From positions 1 through 64,000 of the forward strand of contig CAJNDS010000092.1 in assembly GCA_905221605.1 (NCBI GenBank): a stretch of DNA of 64,000 nt. Direction: 5' to 3'. Numbering within the stretch: position 1 is the stretch's first letter; each line of letters starts with the position of its first letter. This DNA is from Symbiodinium natans (Eukaryota; Sar; Dinophyceae; Suessiales; Symbiodiniaceae). Below the pieces are notes generated by a model. That model saw nothing but the letters and a program-made list of their open reading frames with translations, had not been told where the DNA came from and did no database searches. A program made the position numbers and the translations under genes. Shown one piece after another: positions 38,603 through 49,999 of the stretch.

Positions 38603-39761
38603 GGCCCAAGACGGTACGCGTGCCTCGTACTTTGCTTACACCGTAAACTCGGTAGGAGCCAGGATGCTTAAGACACGAGTCTCGTTTCAGACACTCAGAA
38701 AACTCAGGACTTACATCAATTTAATGTAGCGAACATGTGACCTTGTGGCCTTAAGTGTCTTGCACACATTCCTGTTGACTCGATCATGGCGAGCTATGAA
38801 GAGCTCCTGAGCCATCTTTTTGTGCAGCAGCGAGGCTCTGGGAACCCTTTTTTGCAGCTGGGACTCTTTGGGGAACCCTAAACCCCCAAACCTTACACTC
38901 TTTTAACTTTTTGACCTACAACACTAAACCTTGTGAGCTATGGCTATAACCATAATATACCATAATTCAACTCCAAAAACCAAAAAGCGCATGTTCGATG
39001 GCTGCGGCGTCCGTCAGACTGCCCACAAGTGTCCGCAGACTGCTTTCATACGTTTCCCTAAAACCCCTGTAAGCCCATCTCTTTAAGCCTTCATAAACCC
39101 TTGGAAACCCGAAACCCTATAAACTATAAACCGTAAACCCTAAACCCTAAACCCTAAACCCTAAACCTCACCGCCCCCCCCCCCTGCCGGGGCTGCGGCT
39201 TCCGGAGCTGCGGGCGCAAGGAGCGCCCCTGGGGCCGGTCTGCACCTCTAAACAAGGGCCATGCTGGGAGGTTCGTTTAGGGTTTAGGGTTTAGGGTTTA
39301 GGGTTTGGGGCTTAGGGTTCTTAAGGGGCGTTATGTAGCCCAAGCCTAATACTCCCTAGTACTCCCCAGGCTCCCTTCGCTCCCCTAAGGTTCCCTAGGT
39401 ACCCCCCTTGAAACCCCCTCCCTTAAGCGCCCCATACTGATAAGTGGGGTTATAAGTAGGGTAACTCGAACTCTGGTTAGAACCTCTTGTCGGGTACTTA
39501 GGAAGACCTTTCCGAACTACCCATGAACATCCCAGTATAGAACACGGTCTTTGATGCACAAGGAGCAGAGAAAGACTCATAAAGAGCTGAAAAGAGTCTT
39601 CTGCCAACTCTCTGCTCATGCCCTCGAAGTCCGCGCGATTATCTATGGTTGAGGGTTCGGGATTTAGGGTTAGGTTGGGGGCTTAGGGCTTATAAGGGTT
39701 GTACAAGGACTCTTTTGGGCTGCGGAGGTCAGAGGAAGGCATTCAACCGTAAACCCACAGC

Positions 39762-39828
39762 GCCTTGCCCGAAGCTGTCGGAGAGTTGCTGCAAGCCCGT
39801 CTCGAGCCGATGCCCTAAGCGCTGGACC
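39762..39828 (-). CDS. candidate coiled-coil exon
   Basis: After GGAAG the minus strand reads VQRLGHRLETGLQQLSDSFG + QGAV and can end at G|GTTTAC, phase 1. Amphipathic helix resembling the exons at 40093, 40812 and 42190. Part of a minus-strand gene made of short helical exons. Confidence 0.4.
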
Positions 39829-40092
39829 TTCCGGCTTCGGGTTTAGGGTTTAGGGCGAGTGTTACTTTTTGTTTTAGAGGGGGTGGGGGAGGGGAAGGAT
39901 GAGCCTCTAAAGCCTATAGGGCCCTAAGCCGGGATCATGTACCCACCATTGGGCCAGTGCCGGACATGCTCACATGCTCCTCATGGCGTGCACGAGACAA
40001 GGCATTGTCATATGATGCGATTGAGACGCTCAAGCTGCTATTTTTCAAGTACTGATTGCAGCATGCTCCCCATTCTCTATGGGCTTTGGAAA

Positions 40093-40175
40093 CCCGATCC
40101 AGGATCCCGCGCCTGACCAAGCTGTTCACCGATGGTCCTGGCAAGCGTCTGCCAGGCATCGCTGACGCCCTGCAC
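40093..40175 (-). CDS. 82-nt helical exon, copy 2
   Basis: Minus strand CTCTGCAG|GTGCAGGGC reads VQGVSDAWQTLARTIGEQLG + QARDPGS, ending phase 1 at G|GTTTCC. Same length (82 nt), same start (GTGCAGG) and same phase as the exon at ~42190-42272, with clear residue identity (VQxVxxAWQxxARxxGEQL): an exon duplication. Confidence 0.55.
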
Positions 40176-40340
40176 CTGCAGAGGTGAGATGAACATGTGC
40201 CCTGTTCTACGAACCCCCCTACAAGTTATCCCTAAACCGTAACCCGCCTTAACCCTTTTGCTGCAGGCTTGCGTGAATCCTCGCCTGGATGTGTCGCGCC
40301 TTAACCCTAAACCCTAAACTCTAAACCCTAAACCCTGCTT

Positions 40341-40393
40341 TGGGGCAGCTTGCCTCCTGCCGACGCTTCGCCTCGCGGTCTTCCGCTTCCTGG
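40341..40393 (-). CDS. candidate charged exon
   Basis: Reads EAEDREAKRRQEASCPKAG after CTGCCAG. Strongly charged and helical, adjoining a telomeric run on its downstream side (40300-40335). Confidence 0.35.
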
Positions 40394-40811
40394 CAGTGAG
40401 TGGTTGAGGGGCTGTAGGGTTCAGGGTTTCGGCTCTTGCGCTGGCACTTCCCTACGACCTGCAACGCAGATAAGACACTTTGATAGCCGAATAGTCTAGA
40501 GTGTACACCCAAGCGCCCAACCCCAACTCGAAATGCAAAAACCCATAAACCCTCCACCCTACTAGAAACTCCGTCCTAAAGAGCCCTATATGACCCCTAA
40601 ACTCTCATCATCCCTAAATTCTTTGCCGTCCCCCTATAACCGCTAAACCCTCGTGATCCTAAGAACTCCTACCGTCCTCTTAAAACCCCTTTTTTGCATC
40701 CGGGCTATGATGTCCTGGCCGGAGAGTCTTAGCAACACTCGCAGACCCTAGCACTCGTGGCTACGAAAACCCTAAAACCCCTAAACCCCTCGTGATCCCT
40801 AAATTCCTGCC

Positions 40812-40883
40812 GCCGCCCTCTGCCTGCAGCGTTCGGTGGAGTGCCGCCTCGAGGTTCTCCAGGCGCTCCACCTGCTCCTGACA
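40812..40883 (-). CDS. candidate coiled-coil exon
   Basis: After GGTGTCAG reads EQVERLENLEAALHRTLQAE + GGG, a clear heptad pattern. Similar in character to 39762-39828 (VERLENLEAALHRTLQ / VQRLGHRLETGLQQLS). Confidence 0.45.
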
Positions 40884-41099
40884 CCAGGCATTTGTTCGTG
40901 GGCTTGTGGGGTTTAGCGTTTAAGGTTTAGGGTGTAGGGCCTTAGGGTTTAGGGTTTGAGGGCTTAGGTTTTGCTCTCCCCTACTGAACAGCTGGGGCGA
41001 ACCCGCATCGCAAGAAAGCCGGGTCGGACGGAAATGCGGTACTGACCGCAAAGAGCGGCGAGAAAAAAGACATGCAAATTCTTGTTATTCTTCCGCTTC

Positions 41100-41350
41100 T
41101 CCTCCTCCTCCTCCTCTCTCCTTCTCTCCCTCTCTCTCTCCCTCGCTCGTTCGTTCGCTCGCTCGCTCTCTCTATCTCTCTCGCTCTTTCCTTCCTTCAT
41201 GTGCACGTGACCGTAGCAGGGGGCAGCCCTAACGGGCGTGAGTGCACCGTCGGTGAGACGAAGTGTCTGCGATGCCCTAGTTTGGAGACAAAGGTGACAG
41301 ATTCTCTCTCTCCCTCCCTCCCTCCCTCCCTCCCTCCCCCCCCCCCGGAG
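41100..41350 (+). repeat. (CTC)n/(TCTC)n/(CCCT)n microsatellites
   Basis: CTCCTC and CTCTCGCTCG tracts (41097-41200) and a CCCTCCCTCC..CCCCCC tract (41300-41346) on either side of ~100 bp of unique DNA. Confidence 0.85.
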
Positions 41351-42189
41351 ACTTCCCATCGCAAAGATTTGCTGCACAGAGACCACACGAACTCAAGAGG
41401 GTCAAAGGCTTCGGGGCCTCTAGGGCTTAAGGTTTGAGAGTGTTCGGTGTATAGGGCTCAAGTGGTCCTTGACTTGCATGCCAGATAAGCTGGGGTGGAT
41501 CTGCCCTTGCAAAAGGAACTTTTTTACCGGCTATATACTGTGTTAGGCATGCGGGCCCGCAGACCAGAAACCGAAGATGCATTTCAGAATCAATGAATCA
41601 ATCCAAGGAATTGAAGCAGGCTTTTGCTTCAAGACTCGGTCAAACGAAGATCTTGCATTCGTGTCCCGAATACTCCATGCCCCACATGTCGGGAGCATCT
41701 CGGGCTGATTTAGTACGCAGCCCATCACACCATATCATAGTACAAGAAGAAGAAGAAGAACTAACAATAACAACAACAAGGATAAAAACAAGAGCAACGA
41801 CAATGAAAGTATCATCTTTTTGTGCAGAATTCCGCTCCTGGCAACTTCGCTGCGACGACCTGAAGCCGGCCTCACGGAGTTTGCCGGCCGCTGCTTAGGA
41901 TTTAGGGCCGAGGTTTGAGGTTTGTTCTGCCTAGGGTTTAAGATTTTAGGTTTACCTTGAGAAGAGAAAGAGAAGAGAAAGAAAAAGATAAAGAGGAAGA
42001 GAAAGAGAGCGAGAGAGAGAGAGAGATAGAACGGGTTCCACCTCCTTCCCCCCGCCCTCCCCCCCGCCCCCGCGCCAAAAATTGAAGCTGCCACGGTCTC
42101 AACACATGCCCAAAGAAATCAGAACCCACCTACCTCAGGGGCTCTCAACCAAAATGTGCCAGCGACATCCAACCACTTCAACCTGCGGA

Positions 42190-42272
42190 CGGACCCGAGT
42201 TGGCCTGCAGCTGCTCGCCCAAAGCCCGTGCCACAAGCTGCCAGGCCGCGCCTACGGCCTGCACCTCTTGGC
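42190..42272 (-). CDS. 82-nt helical exon, copy 1
   Basis: Minus strand GCCAAGAG|GTGCAGGCC reads VQAVGAAWQLVARALGEQLQ + ANSGPSA, ending phase 1 at G|GTTGAAG. Paralogous to 40093-40175. No named domain; amphipathic helix. Confidence 0.55.
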
Positions 42273-42445
42273 GTGGTTTCTACACCCTAAACGGCCCTAA
42301 ACCCTAAACCCTAAACCCTATAGCCCTCATCCCGAAACCCTAAACACAGGGTTCCAGGACTGATCGTGCCAAGGCTCGCAGGCTCAAGGCTTGGAAAGGG
42401 TTTTTTCGGGTGTTGGGATTGGGCTTCAGGCTTCGGGCTTCTAAA

Positions 42446-42554
42446 CCTTACTTTAGGAACCCGAAACCTCCATATTTGTAGGTCGCTATCAGAACACCCC
42501 TTAGAGGATTCTTAGGGAACCTAAACAGAAGTAGGTTTGGGCTCTTAAGGTAAG
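42446..42554. mobile_element. TIR element, family F copy 1 (CCTTACCTTAAGAACCCAAA)
   Basis: Left end CCTTACTTTAGGAACCCGAA, right end complementary (TTTGGGCTCTTAAGGTAAGG). Internal TTTGTAGGT and AGTAGGTTTGG. Homologous to 45951-46064. Confidence 0.6.
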
Positions 42555-43269
42555 GCTTACGATTCAGATCCTGGCTGCCCAACCCTTTAGTGAGGTTCAC
42601 GTGCGTCGGTGCTGCTACTCGGGTGGTTGGTTTCGCCGAACTTGGGCCCTATCTAGGCCTTGTGAGTCTCGGTTTAGGGTCTAGGGAGTATAGGGTTTAG
42701 TGACTGTAAGGTTTAGGGACTATCTGTTTTTTAGAACTAAAGGGTTTAGGTCTTTCAGCATCTAGAGCTCTTCTGCCTTTCCGAAGCTTTCCAAGTGAGC
42801 TACCAACGAAACCCCTGCATCCTAAACACTTAAGCTCCTTATACTGTCGGGACCTACGTGATTAGAATGGGGCACTTTGTATTACAGCTGTATAGGGGGT
42901 GGAAGGGTATCCCCTTTTTTAAACCCAGGACTGCCCCAAACCCTTAACCCTAAACCCTAAGCCCCAAAATGCGTGGAATCCTGTAGGCTCCTGTACTCCC
43001 TAAGCCCAAGACCTCCTGGCTGTGCTTCTCCTGGGCCACTTTCGCCTCATGGGACTTGACATGAGGCGGGGTTTAGGGTTTAGGGCTTAGGGTTCTTCGT
43101 GTTGGGCACGGCTTTCCAAAGCAGGGAACTGACCATGTGTGCAGCCCTGGTGTGCCTGGGGCCACTAACTTCACCGAGATGTGGTGCTGAACATGAATAT
43201 GCAACTTGAACATTATCCCAAAGAACCTTATTTTGTCCACGGGTTCTGGAATGTGCTCCAGGTTATTCA

Positions 43270-43408
43270 CAAGACCCATATTTGTCGGAAGACATACCAC
43301 ACTTCTTGGCCACTTCATTGCAGACCCACGCCTGCTTCGAGAGCGTCTCCTCTAGTTGGCGCGTCTGCCTCCGCAGGGCCCCGTAAACCTCACAAGCCCT
43401 CAGCCCTG
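43270..43408 (-). CDS. candidate coiled-coil exon interrupted by an introner-like element
   Basis: Minus strand reads YGALRRQTRQLEETLSKQAW + VCNEVAKKCG, a convincing coiled-coil segment. Upstream, across the family-C element at 43409-43547, the frame can continue into ILLLWKPSPCGCRA. Boundaries uncertain. Confidence 0.45.
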
Positions 43409-43547
43409 CTTGGAGGTTTTATGGTACCTATGACCCAATTATAACTGTACTGATAACTGTACTTATAGCCATATTAGGGCACTTAAGGGGCAAGTGGGTT
43501 CTAAGTACAGATATAATTTGGTTAAAGGATTACCATGAACCTCCAAG
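43409..43547 (-). mobile_element. introner-like element, family C copy 2 (CTTGGAGGTT)
   Basis: 139-bp element with terminal inverted repeats CTTGGAGGTTTTATGGTA / TACCATGAACCTCCAAG and further inner complementarity (CCAATTATAACTGTAC / TACAGATATAATTTGG). Flanks share a 2-3-bp TG(C). It lies inside a minus-strand coding stretch. Confidence 0.7.
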
Positions 43548-44044
43548 TGCTCGACACCCGCAAGGAGACGGTTTCCAAAGAAGAAGAATCTGTCGCTGGC
43601 TTTAGGGTTCCGAGCCGGGCAAAAACTAAGCCCTAAACCCTAAACCCCAAAAAAACCTAAACCCTAAACAATCTTGAAGATGCCGCTTGAATGTGTCTGA
43701 GTCTGAGTGCTTCGCAGCTATGTGGCAGCCAACGATACTATGTCGTTCAATCTTCGTCGCTCGGCTATAAAGATCCGCGCATCGTGAGAGCACCGGTATT
43801 GTGCTTAACAACATGCATTGAACATCAACCGATGTGACGACTCCCTCATGCTATGTAGCACACGGCTGTGTACGACAACTGATCATGCTCTACAGTTCTC
43901 TAGGGCGCAGGGGCATGTCCCAAAATAGGCGCACCCCAACCCCTTGGGATACTCTTCTCCTTCCTGTCTCGGAACCCCTTCAACTCTAAACCTCAAACCC
44001 TAAATCCCACACCTCCCCCCTCCCAAGGGAAACTGAAAGTCACC

Positions 44045-44123
44045 CACGGAGGCCTTTCGAGCTCTGCGCGGATGGCAGCTTGCAGCTGCCACACTTCGGA
44101 GGGCATTTGGGTCTCCATTTTCC
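44045..44123 (-). CDS. candidate exon 'MPSEVWQLQAAIRAELERPPW'
   Basis: After AACTCAG the minus strand reads KMETQMPSEVWQLQAAIRAE + LERPPW and ends at G|GTGACT. Helical, protein-like; adjacent telomere-like runs on the intron side (about 43985-44005). Function unknown. Confidence 0.45.
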
Positions 44124-44389
44124 TGAGTTTAGGGGGTTTTGGGGTGCAATTCTGCAATATTCTGATTCTGCCCAGTACAGGGGGATGACGAGCCCACCAC
44201 TCGGCCACGCAAAACTTGTAAGTTTTGGGAAGCGGGGTCTCCCAAAAACGTGGTTTGAACCGGTCTCTCTGACGCTCCCGGCCCCCCTTGAACTCGCATA
44301 ACCGCGGCGCACGAAAGGAACCCTAAAATTGGAATCACATACCCTGTACTGCGACAATGCCTGTTCAGGTGTACGAACCATAAACACCC

Positions 44390-44418
44390 TTTTGGGGTTC
44401 ATCTGGTCCCCAAGGTAC
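44390..44418. repeat. family-A element right end
   Basis: TTTTGGGGTTCATCTGGTCC + CCAAGG, preceded by GGAACCCTAAAATTGG at ~44320 (inner left arm). Abuts a minus-strand stretch reading STGLPNFMEY. Confidence 0.6.
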
Positions 44419-45950
44419 TCCATGAAGTTGGGAAGGCCTGTGCTTGGCAAAGGCACGCGAAGCGCCCCCCATCGCTGGCCAGAGTGCCAGCGTGCCGCAG
44501 TGTAGATGCCGGACGGTCCATGCCAATTTAAGGATGCCGATGCAAAGTAGCCCTTGACTATAGAAAGACATATCCTAGAGCCTCAGAAGGGCCTCATAAC
44601 TGCTGATCTGTGGCTTCGCCGATGTCGACCATACCATGTGGCTGTACAGATGTCGATGCTTTCAAACTATTCCCTGGCCACCCACCGCAAGCGTCCCTCC
44701 GCCTTCTTTCGAAGGGGGGAAAATGACTGGAAGCAAGCTCAGCCGTCGCAAGACACAGGTCAAATAGGCACAGCGCACCACAACAAACATATGGAGGGCA
44801 TCTAGGCTTTCAGAAGTGGAAGTTAGCTGGAGAAACTGCAAAACCCATCCAATTGTGACAGTCCAAGCCCTCCAGTTTCTTTGAAGACACGAACCGGACT
44901 TCAGATCAGATCCCATTCTAGGTATCATACCATTCTAGTCATCATATACCTCTTATTAAAAAGCCTTTATATAGGCTCTACTGGCCGTTGTGTCCTGAAG
45001 TGCCTCTTTTCACGGGAGAGCCCCCCAGCCCCCCAACTCCATGACATGCCCTGCCTGGAGCGCTAAGAGATACTCGATGGCAGAGTCCTGCTGCGCACCG
45101 CCTTCGGGCCAGATGGGGGTTGGGGACCCTGACATAAACCTCCCCAAAGAGTAGGACTCCCTTATCAGAAGGACCCCAATAAGGTACCCCTAGTTTCGGA
45201 AACCATCAGGTGCCAGCAGAAAGGGAACTAGGGGTTTACGGTTGAGGGTTTTGTTGGGTATAACACCCCCCACCCGCCAAGAAGGAGGGCTTAAGTTTGA
45301 GGTTTGGAGGGCGTGGGCGATCAGCCCCCGGCCCAAAGTGACAGGGTGTAGGGTTTGGGGTTTAGGGTAGCTTTCTGAATTCTGGCACCTTTTGTGGTTT
45401 GGGGTTCAATGTTTGCCGCGTGCACTTTGCGGGATGTGCAGGCGTCTGTGACAGACTACGGCACGTCCAGGCGCTGCATTTGTTTCGACCGCCTCAAACT
45501 TGGCCGACTGTCGACCCTACAAAGTTGCACTGGTGAGCCAAGTTACAAGTTCAGATCATCACACATCCCCCACCGATTCCCACAGGCCTGCCATATCCAC
45601 GAGCTCTGAGATCTTCTGATCTTCTCCACACAGCTGCGTCTTGAACCAATGCTTTCAAGACTGCACTACCGCCGCAGCTACAAGGAATGGAAAAGCACCC
45701 CTGCCTTGGGAATCTAAACTCCCACTCTCCGTAGAAGAACGCGGAATGCTGTTCAGGTATAAGGCGGGCTCGGGGAAGAATTCCAGCTACTTTCTGTTGA
45801 AGGCTCTGGCCCCCGAAAAATCCATTGTAGCACAGCCGGTCGTGCGCTTGGGCCCCTTGAGAACCAGTACGGTAAGCCTGAAGACCAGTCAAATCCCGGA
45901 AAGACACGAAAGCCAAAACGCCTTTCTACCCATACTTTTGACCCTAAACC

Positions 45951-46064
45951 TCATACCCTTAGAGCCCCAAACATACCTGTTTGTAGGTTATTACCAAAAA
46001 AGTAAAACCCTTCTATGATTCTTAAGCAACCTACAATGAAGTAGGCTTTGGGTTCTTAAGGTAG
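45951..46064. mobile_element. TIR element, family F copy 2
   Basis: Left CATACCCTTAGAGCCCCAAA, right complement TTTGGGTTCTTAAGGTAGCC. Shares the internal TTTGTAGGTT and GAAGTAGG with 42446-42554. Confidence 0.6.
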
Positions 46065-46829
46065 CCCCGAGAATCCTCCTTTTGTCCGGCGCAAGAGCGC
46101 GTGACATAGCGTCTGCGGCACTCGCAGGGGGGCCATGGCCATAGGCCGAACGCGTCGGCCCAGTTTGACATCCGCTGGTGTCTGCTTTGCGTTCCTTTAA
46201 GCTACACAAGGCGTTGTAAAGAAGTAAACAAGTGTCCACGAGATACATCTCTACATATTATATATATATGTATATATTCCAAACATATGCAAATACAAGA
46301 CCCATATATGTTGTGATATGTGTATGTATATATATATATATGCATACTTTAATAAAGCGTGTGTAGGCTGAAAGGATGTCGGGGGACCTAGGCTTGGTAG
46401 CTTAACGCGTGTCTTGCCGAACTCGAGGTCGAAACCGCTTGCGCGCGCAAAACTCCCGGGTGTGGAGGGCTGGCGCCTGGTGACCTCGGCGACGGCAAGA
46501 CGCCCCAATACACCTTAGTTAAGGAATATATACCCTGAATTCAGGCAGGGATCCTTAATATGATTTAAAGGTTGCTTCAAGGAAGGGGTATTGGGTTTTT
46601 TGGGTAGAAGAGACCTCCCCTCACTGGAGCCTGACTAGGCAAGGCCACGTACAACTTGTCTGATGGAAACCCTTGTCCGTGGTCGAAGGCGCTGGCGCCA
46701 AGCTGGCCAAGCCACACGCAACAACCCTTAACCCTCAACCCTTTTTGCTAAACCCTAAACCGCCCAAACCCTATAAAGGCCAACATGGAGCCCGCTGGGG
46801 AACCCCCTTTGCACTGTGCCAGCCACGGT

Positions 46830-47086
46830 GCTCTCCTGCTGTTGGCGTCGATGACCGCTGGCAGCGACTTCAATATCCTGCAATCGGGTTCGCAGGCTCA
46901 CCCGAACTTGAGCATGTCGATCCAACACTGTACCCAAGAGTACAGGAACATTATCATAGCAAGCCGTGGGTACAAAGAGCCTGGCTTTGCTTTCGTCTTC
47001 TCGGTCAGCTTGCGCATTGCCACCCCGACATCCGCCCGAGGTACCACAAGATATGGGCGAAACAATATCCCGCCGGGATCTTGTAA
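46830..47086 (+). CDS. candidate plus-strand exon
   Basis: Plus strand reads AGSPELEHVDPTLYPRVQEH, WVQRAWLCFRLLGQLAHCHP, DIRPRYHKIWAKQYPAG and stops at 47086. Protein-like and, if real, an exception to the minus-strand trend. No motif. A second plus frame is also open, so confidence is low. Confidence 0.25.
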
Positions 47087-47299
47087 GAAGCTATAGAGCT
47101 TGAACCAACTGCAACCGCAAAAACCCTGCACATTGTGCTCTCATCCCGAAAGAGAGGCCTCAACACCCAAAACACTGCAGAACTGGCTGAGGACTGTTCA
47201 TAGAAGGGTGAACATCCCAACCTGTCCCTAAACCCTAAACCCTACACCCCTAAACGCCCTTAAACCCTCATCCCGAAGCCCCGCCGTAACACCCCAATA

Positions 47300-47390
47300 T
47301 TTGACAACCCCAACATCCGCCTTTGCCGGGCTTGCCATCCTTTCCCTTCTTTCCGAAGCCCTTCATGTCACCTTGGGCCCCGGTCAAGAG
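47300..47390 (-). CDS. Gly/Lys-rich phase-1 exon
   Basis: After GGCCCAAG|GT the minus strand reads DMKGFGKKGKDGKPGKGGCW + GCQ. Same composition and entry phase as the exons at 48235, 48395, 48855 and 49521. Confidence 0.5.
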
Positions 47391-48234
47391 GCTTCCTAAG
47401 GCCACCCTGCTCGATTCGCCTCATAGAGGGTTGAGGCCTAAACCCCCCACCCGCCCCAAACCCAAAGCCCAGACGGCCCTATCTGCCCTATCTTGGTACG
47501 GTAGCCACATTCATATCATAATGCGAAGGGAACCCAGGACCAAACACAAAAGGGTCAAGGGTACCACTGGGCTACCAAGTGAGCCCTAAACCCTAAACCG
47601 CCTAAACCTGGAAGCCTCAGCGGTCTGAGAAGCTTCGGGATGTTCCCTTCTCAGGTCGCGGCTGCAGCAGCTGTAGGGATTGAGGGACTTACAAAAAGGT
47701 GTCTCACACTCCCGCTACGAACCTGTGCGCTCTACCCTAATCAAGACGACGTCGCTGAAAGCCGTGTTTGAGTTTTTGTAGAGCTGAGAAGTGCAGCTTT
47801 CTACAGCTGAGGGGGTGGTGGAGACAAATTCGGGAACTCATAGGATGTATAGGTTGTCTATAGGAATGGTAAAGCTCAGAGGACTGACATAGTGCAGTTC
47901 TCTACATCAGGGTCCTGTTTGGATTTCCTACAATATGGAGCCTTTGCTTAGGAGCAACTTCAAGAGAACTTCCTTTTATGGTTCGAAGGATGTTTTGGGC
48001 GCCAGCCAGTGCCGGGTGTGGGGCAGATGGGGCGTAGGGCGTAGAGGCTGTACTGTAGGGTTTGCATGCCCGCGTCCAGTCGAGCCGAGGGACCGCCCTT
48101 CTTGCCTTCGCGGACACGGACGTGCAGAGAGATTAAACAAAACAATCGGCACAGTACTTGCTTTGAAGCTCCTTAAAAAGATGTGCTCTGCCCTGACCAA
48201 CCACGCGGCTTTGTCTCAACCCAGCCCATGCTGG

Positions 48235-48290
48235 CCTTTGTCAAAGCCACCCTTCTTTCCATCCTTGCCGAAGTCTTTCCCGTAGCCTGC
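48235..48290 (-). CDS. Gly/Lys-rich phase-1 exon
   Basis: After GGTGCAG|GC reads YGKDFGKDGKKGGFDKGQHG. Gly-Lys-Asp/Phe repeats typical of low-complexity GKG-type proteins; function unknown. Confidence 0.5.
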
Positions 48291-48394
48291 ACCGCAGTGG
48301 AGATCTGCGGACTCTGAGTCCACCATGCAAGCCTCAGGCCCCGACAGAGCCGTAAGACTCCTCAACCGTAAGCCCTTTATAAACCGCAGAGTGG

Positions 48395-48438
48395 CACGGA
48401 CCTCCATCCTTGTAGCCGCCCTTGAACCCGGGGTTTCC
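48395..48438 (-). CDS. Gly/Lys-rich phase-1 exon
   Basis: After CTTCTCAG|GA reads NPGFKGGYKDGGPCHSA. Contains the GYKDGG theme shared with neighbouring exons. Confidence 0.45.
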
Positions 48439-48854
48439 TGAGAAGCAGCCAACCCAGGCCATCAAGTGAGCACTAACATCTAAGAGTAGTTTAGGGTTTT
48501 GGGTTTAGGAGGGCCCGCGCCCCAATCTGAGGAAAGTTACGGTCCCTTACCTTCTTTCTCAAGGGTTCTGAAGTATGGGCTGTGTAACTACCCTCATTAC
48601 GACCCAAACAGGATCACATTCCCTCATGCATCTAGAATCCTTTGGACATCATCCCTAAACCCAAAACCCTCTTGGCACCACGGAAAGGGCTGCTCCTTAC
48701 ACCTCCGAGCTACGAACCCTGAACTGAGAGAGGGGACGCCATGAGACTCCATGCGCCCTGCCTAAACCCAAAGCTCTATACAAACCCGACAGTCACGTTC
48801 AGCTGCATATGCCCTGCAGCTCTTATTACACCTTAACTTGCTAGGCTTAAGCAG

Positions 48855-48928
48855 GCAGCCCTTCTCCACTGATTGCTTGCAGGGCATCCTTTGTAGCCTT
48901 TGAAGACACCTTTGTCTCCTTTGTAGCC
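48855..48928 (-). CDS. Gly/Lys/Tyr-rich phase-1 exon
   Basis: After GGCCAG|GC reads YKGDKGVFKGYKGCPASNQW. GYKG repeats; phase 1 entry. Confidence 0.5.
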
Positions 48929-49520
48929 TGGCCAACGACTTGAGGAAGTACGTGGCTTTGGGGGGGAGCCTTATCCACCTCAGGGGATAGACCTCATAAA
49001 CTCTACAGTCCTGACTCTGAGTCTAAGGTCCTCTAAACCAGTCCAGCAAACCCCAAGATTTGGGCCGCTTTTGACATGAAGAAGCCGTTTGGGCTCGCAG
49101 GGGTTGGGAGTCTGAGGACCGTCTTGAAGCTTCCCGATGCACGGGGCACACAGGAATGTAGGGGGCCTATGCTTCGTTCCGAAGCAAGTGCGCATTCTCC
49201 CCTGCCATACGAGCTGTCGAGCCTATGTGAGCTTCAGCGCGTGTTGCCTCTGGATCTTCGTAAGTGGGGTATCATGATCTACGGTCTTCGCCACACCCTA
49301 GCCCCGACATCTCGTGTGCCTATGAAACTCATCCTTGTCTATGACAAACGGACCAGTTGACCAGCCCCCAGGACTACACATGAGAGTGACGAAACATTGT
49401 TTATGGATTGACTGAAGCTTCGGCTGAAAAGACTGCAGAACCCACTCCTCACTGTGAATATCGACCCTAAACCCTACACCCTAACCCCTCAACCCTGAAC
49501 CCTAAACCCTCTCACCTTTG

Positions 49521-49606
49521 CAGGGTTCATCTGCTCGGCCCCACAAAGCAGAGCTGCCTCCCTTGTCGTAGCTGCCATAGCCCTTGTAGCCACCTCAGGA
49601 GTTCAG
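49521..49606 (-). CDS. Gly/Lys/Tyr-rich phase-1 exon
   Basis: After CTCCTGAG|GT reads GYKGYGSYDKGGSSALWGRA + DEPCK and ends at G|GTGAGAG, a clean donor. Phase 1 on both sides, as expected for duplicable, shuffle-compatible exons. Confidence 0.5.
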
Positions 49607-49925
49607 CTCCCAATTGTGCTGGTTTCCGAAAAACAGGGTTTTTAGAGGCCTTTGAAAGGGATGTTGCGGTCCTTCGGGGGCGCCACTCTACTTGGCAACT
49701 CCCCGAGGGTGAGTCTGATGTCCTCCCAGTGGCAGTCATAAGGGCTTTGGGGCTTGCGAATTTGTTCAGGGCTCCGGGATCCCTAAACCCTAAACCCTAA
49801 ACCCATGTTTACCCAGTCATTTTCATTTTGATTTCTTGCAGTGGAACCCGGCTACCCTCATCGCAAGGGCTTCGGCTACACAAATGCCGTGTCACGGGAT
49901 GCCCCGCTTCTTTTCGGGGCTTCTG

Positions 49926-49995
49926 GGGCGCTGACCCTAAACCCTAAACCCTAAACCCTAAACCCTAAACCCTAAACCCTAAACCCTAAACCCTG
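49926..49995 (+). repeat. interstitial telomeric run (CCCTAAA)n
   Basis: About nine CCCTAAA units, C-rich strand on plus (opposite to the blocks at the left end). Confidence 0.95.
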
Positions 49996-49999
49996 AACC

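Noticed and set aside
43181-43444. Plus-strand ORF with 'RKPHKPSALL' continuing across the family-C element as a KEEE-rich exon
   Set aside because: The minus strand of the same bases encodes a much more convincing coiled coil (LRRQTRQLEETLSKQAW), consistent with neighbouring minus-strand exons.
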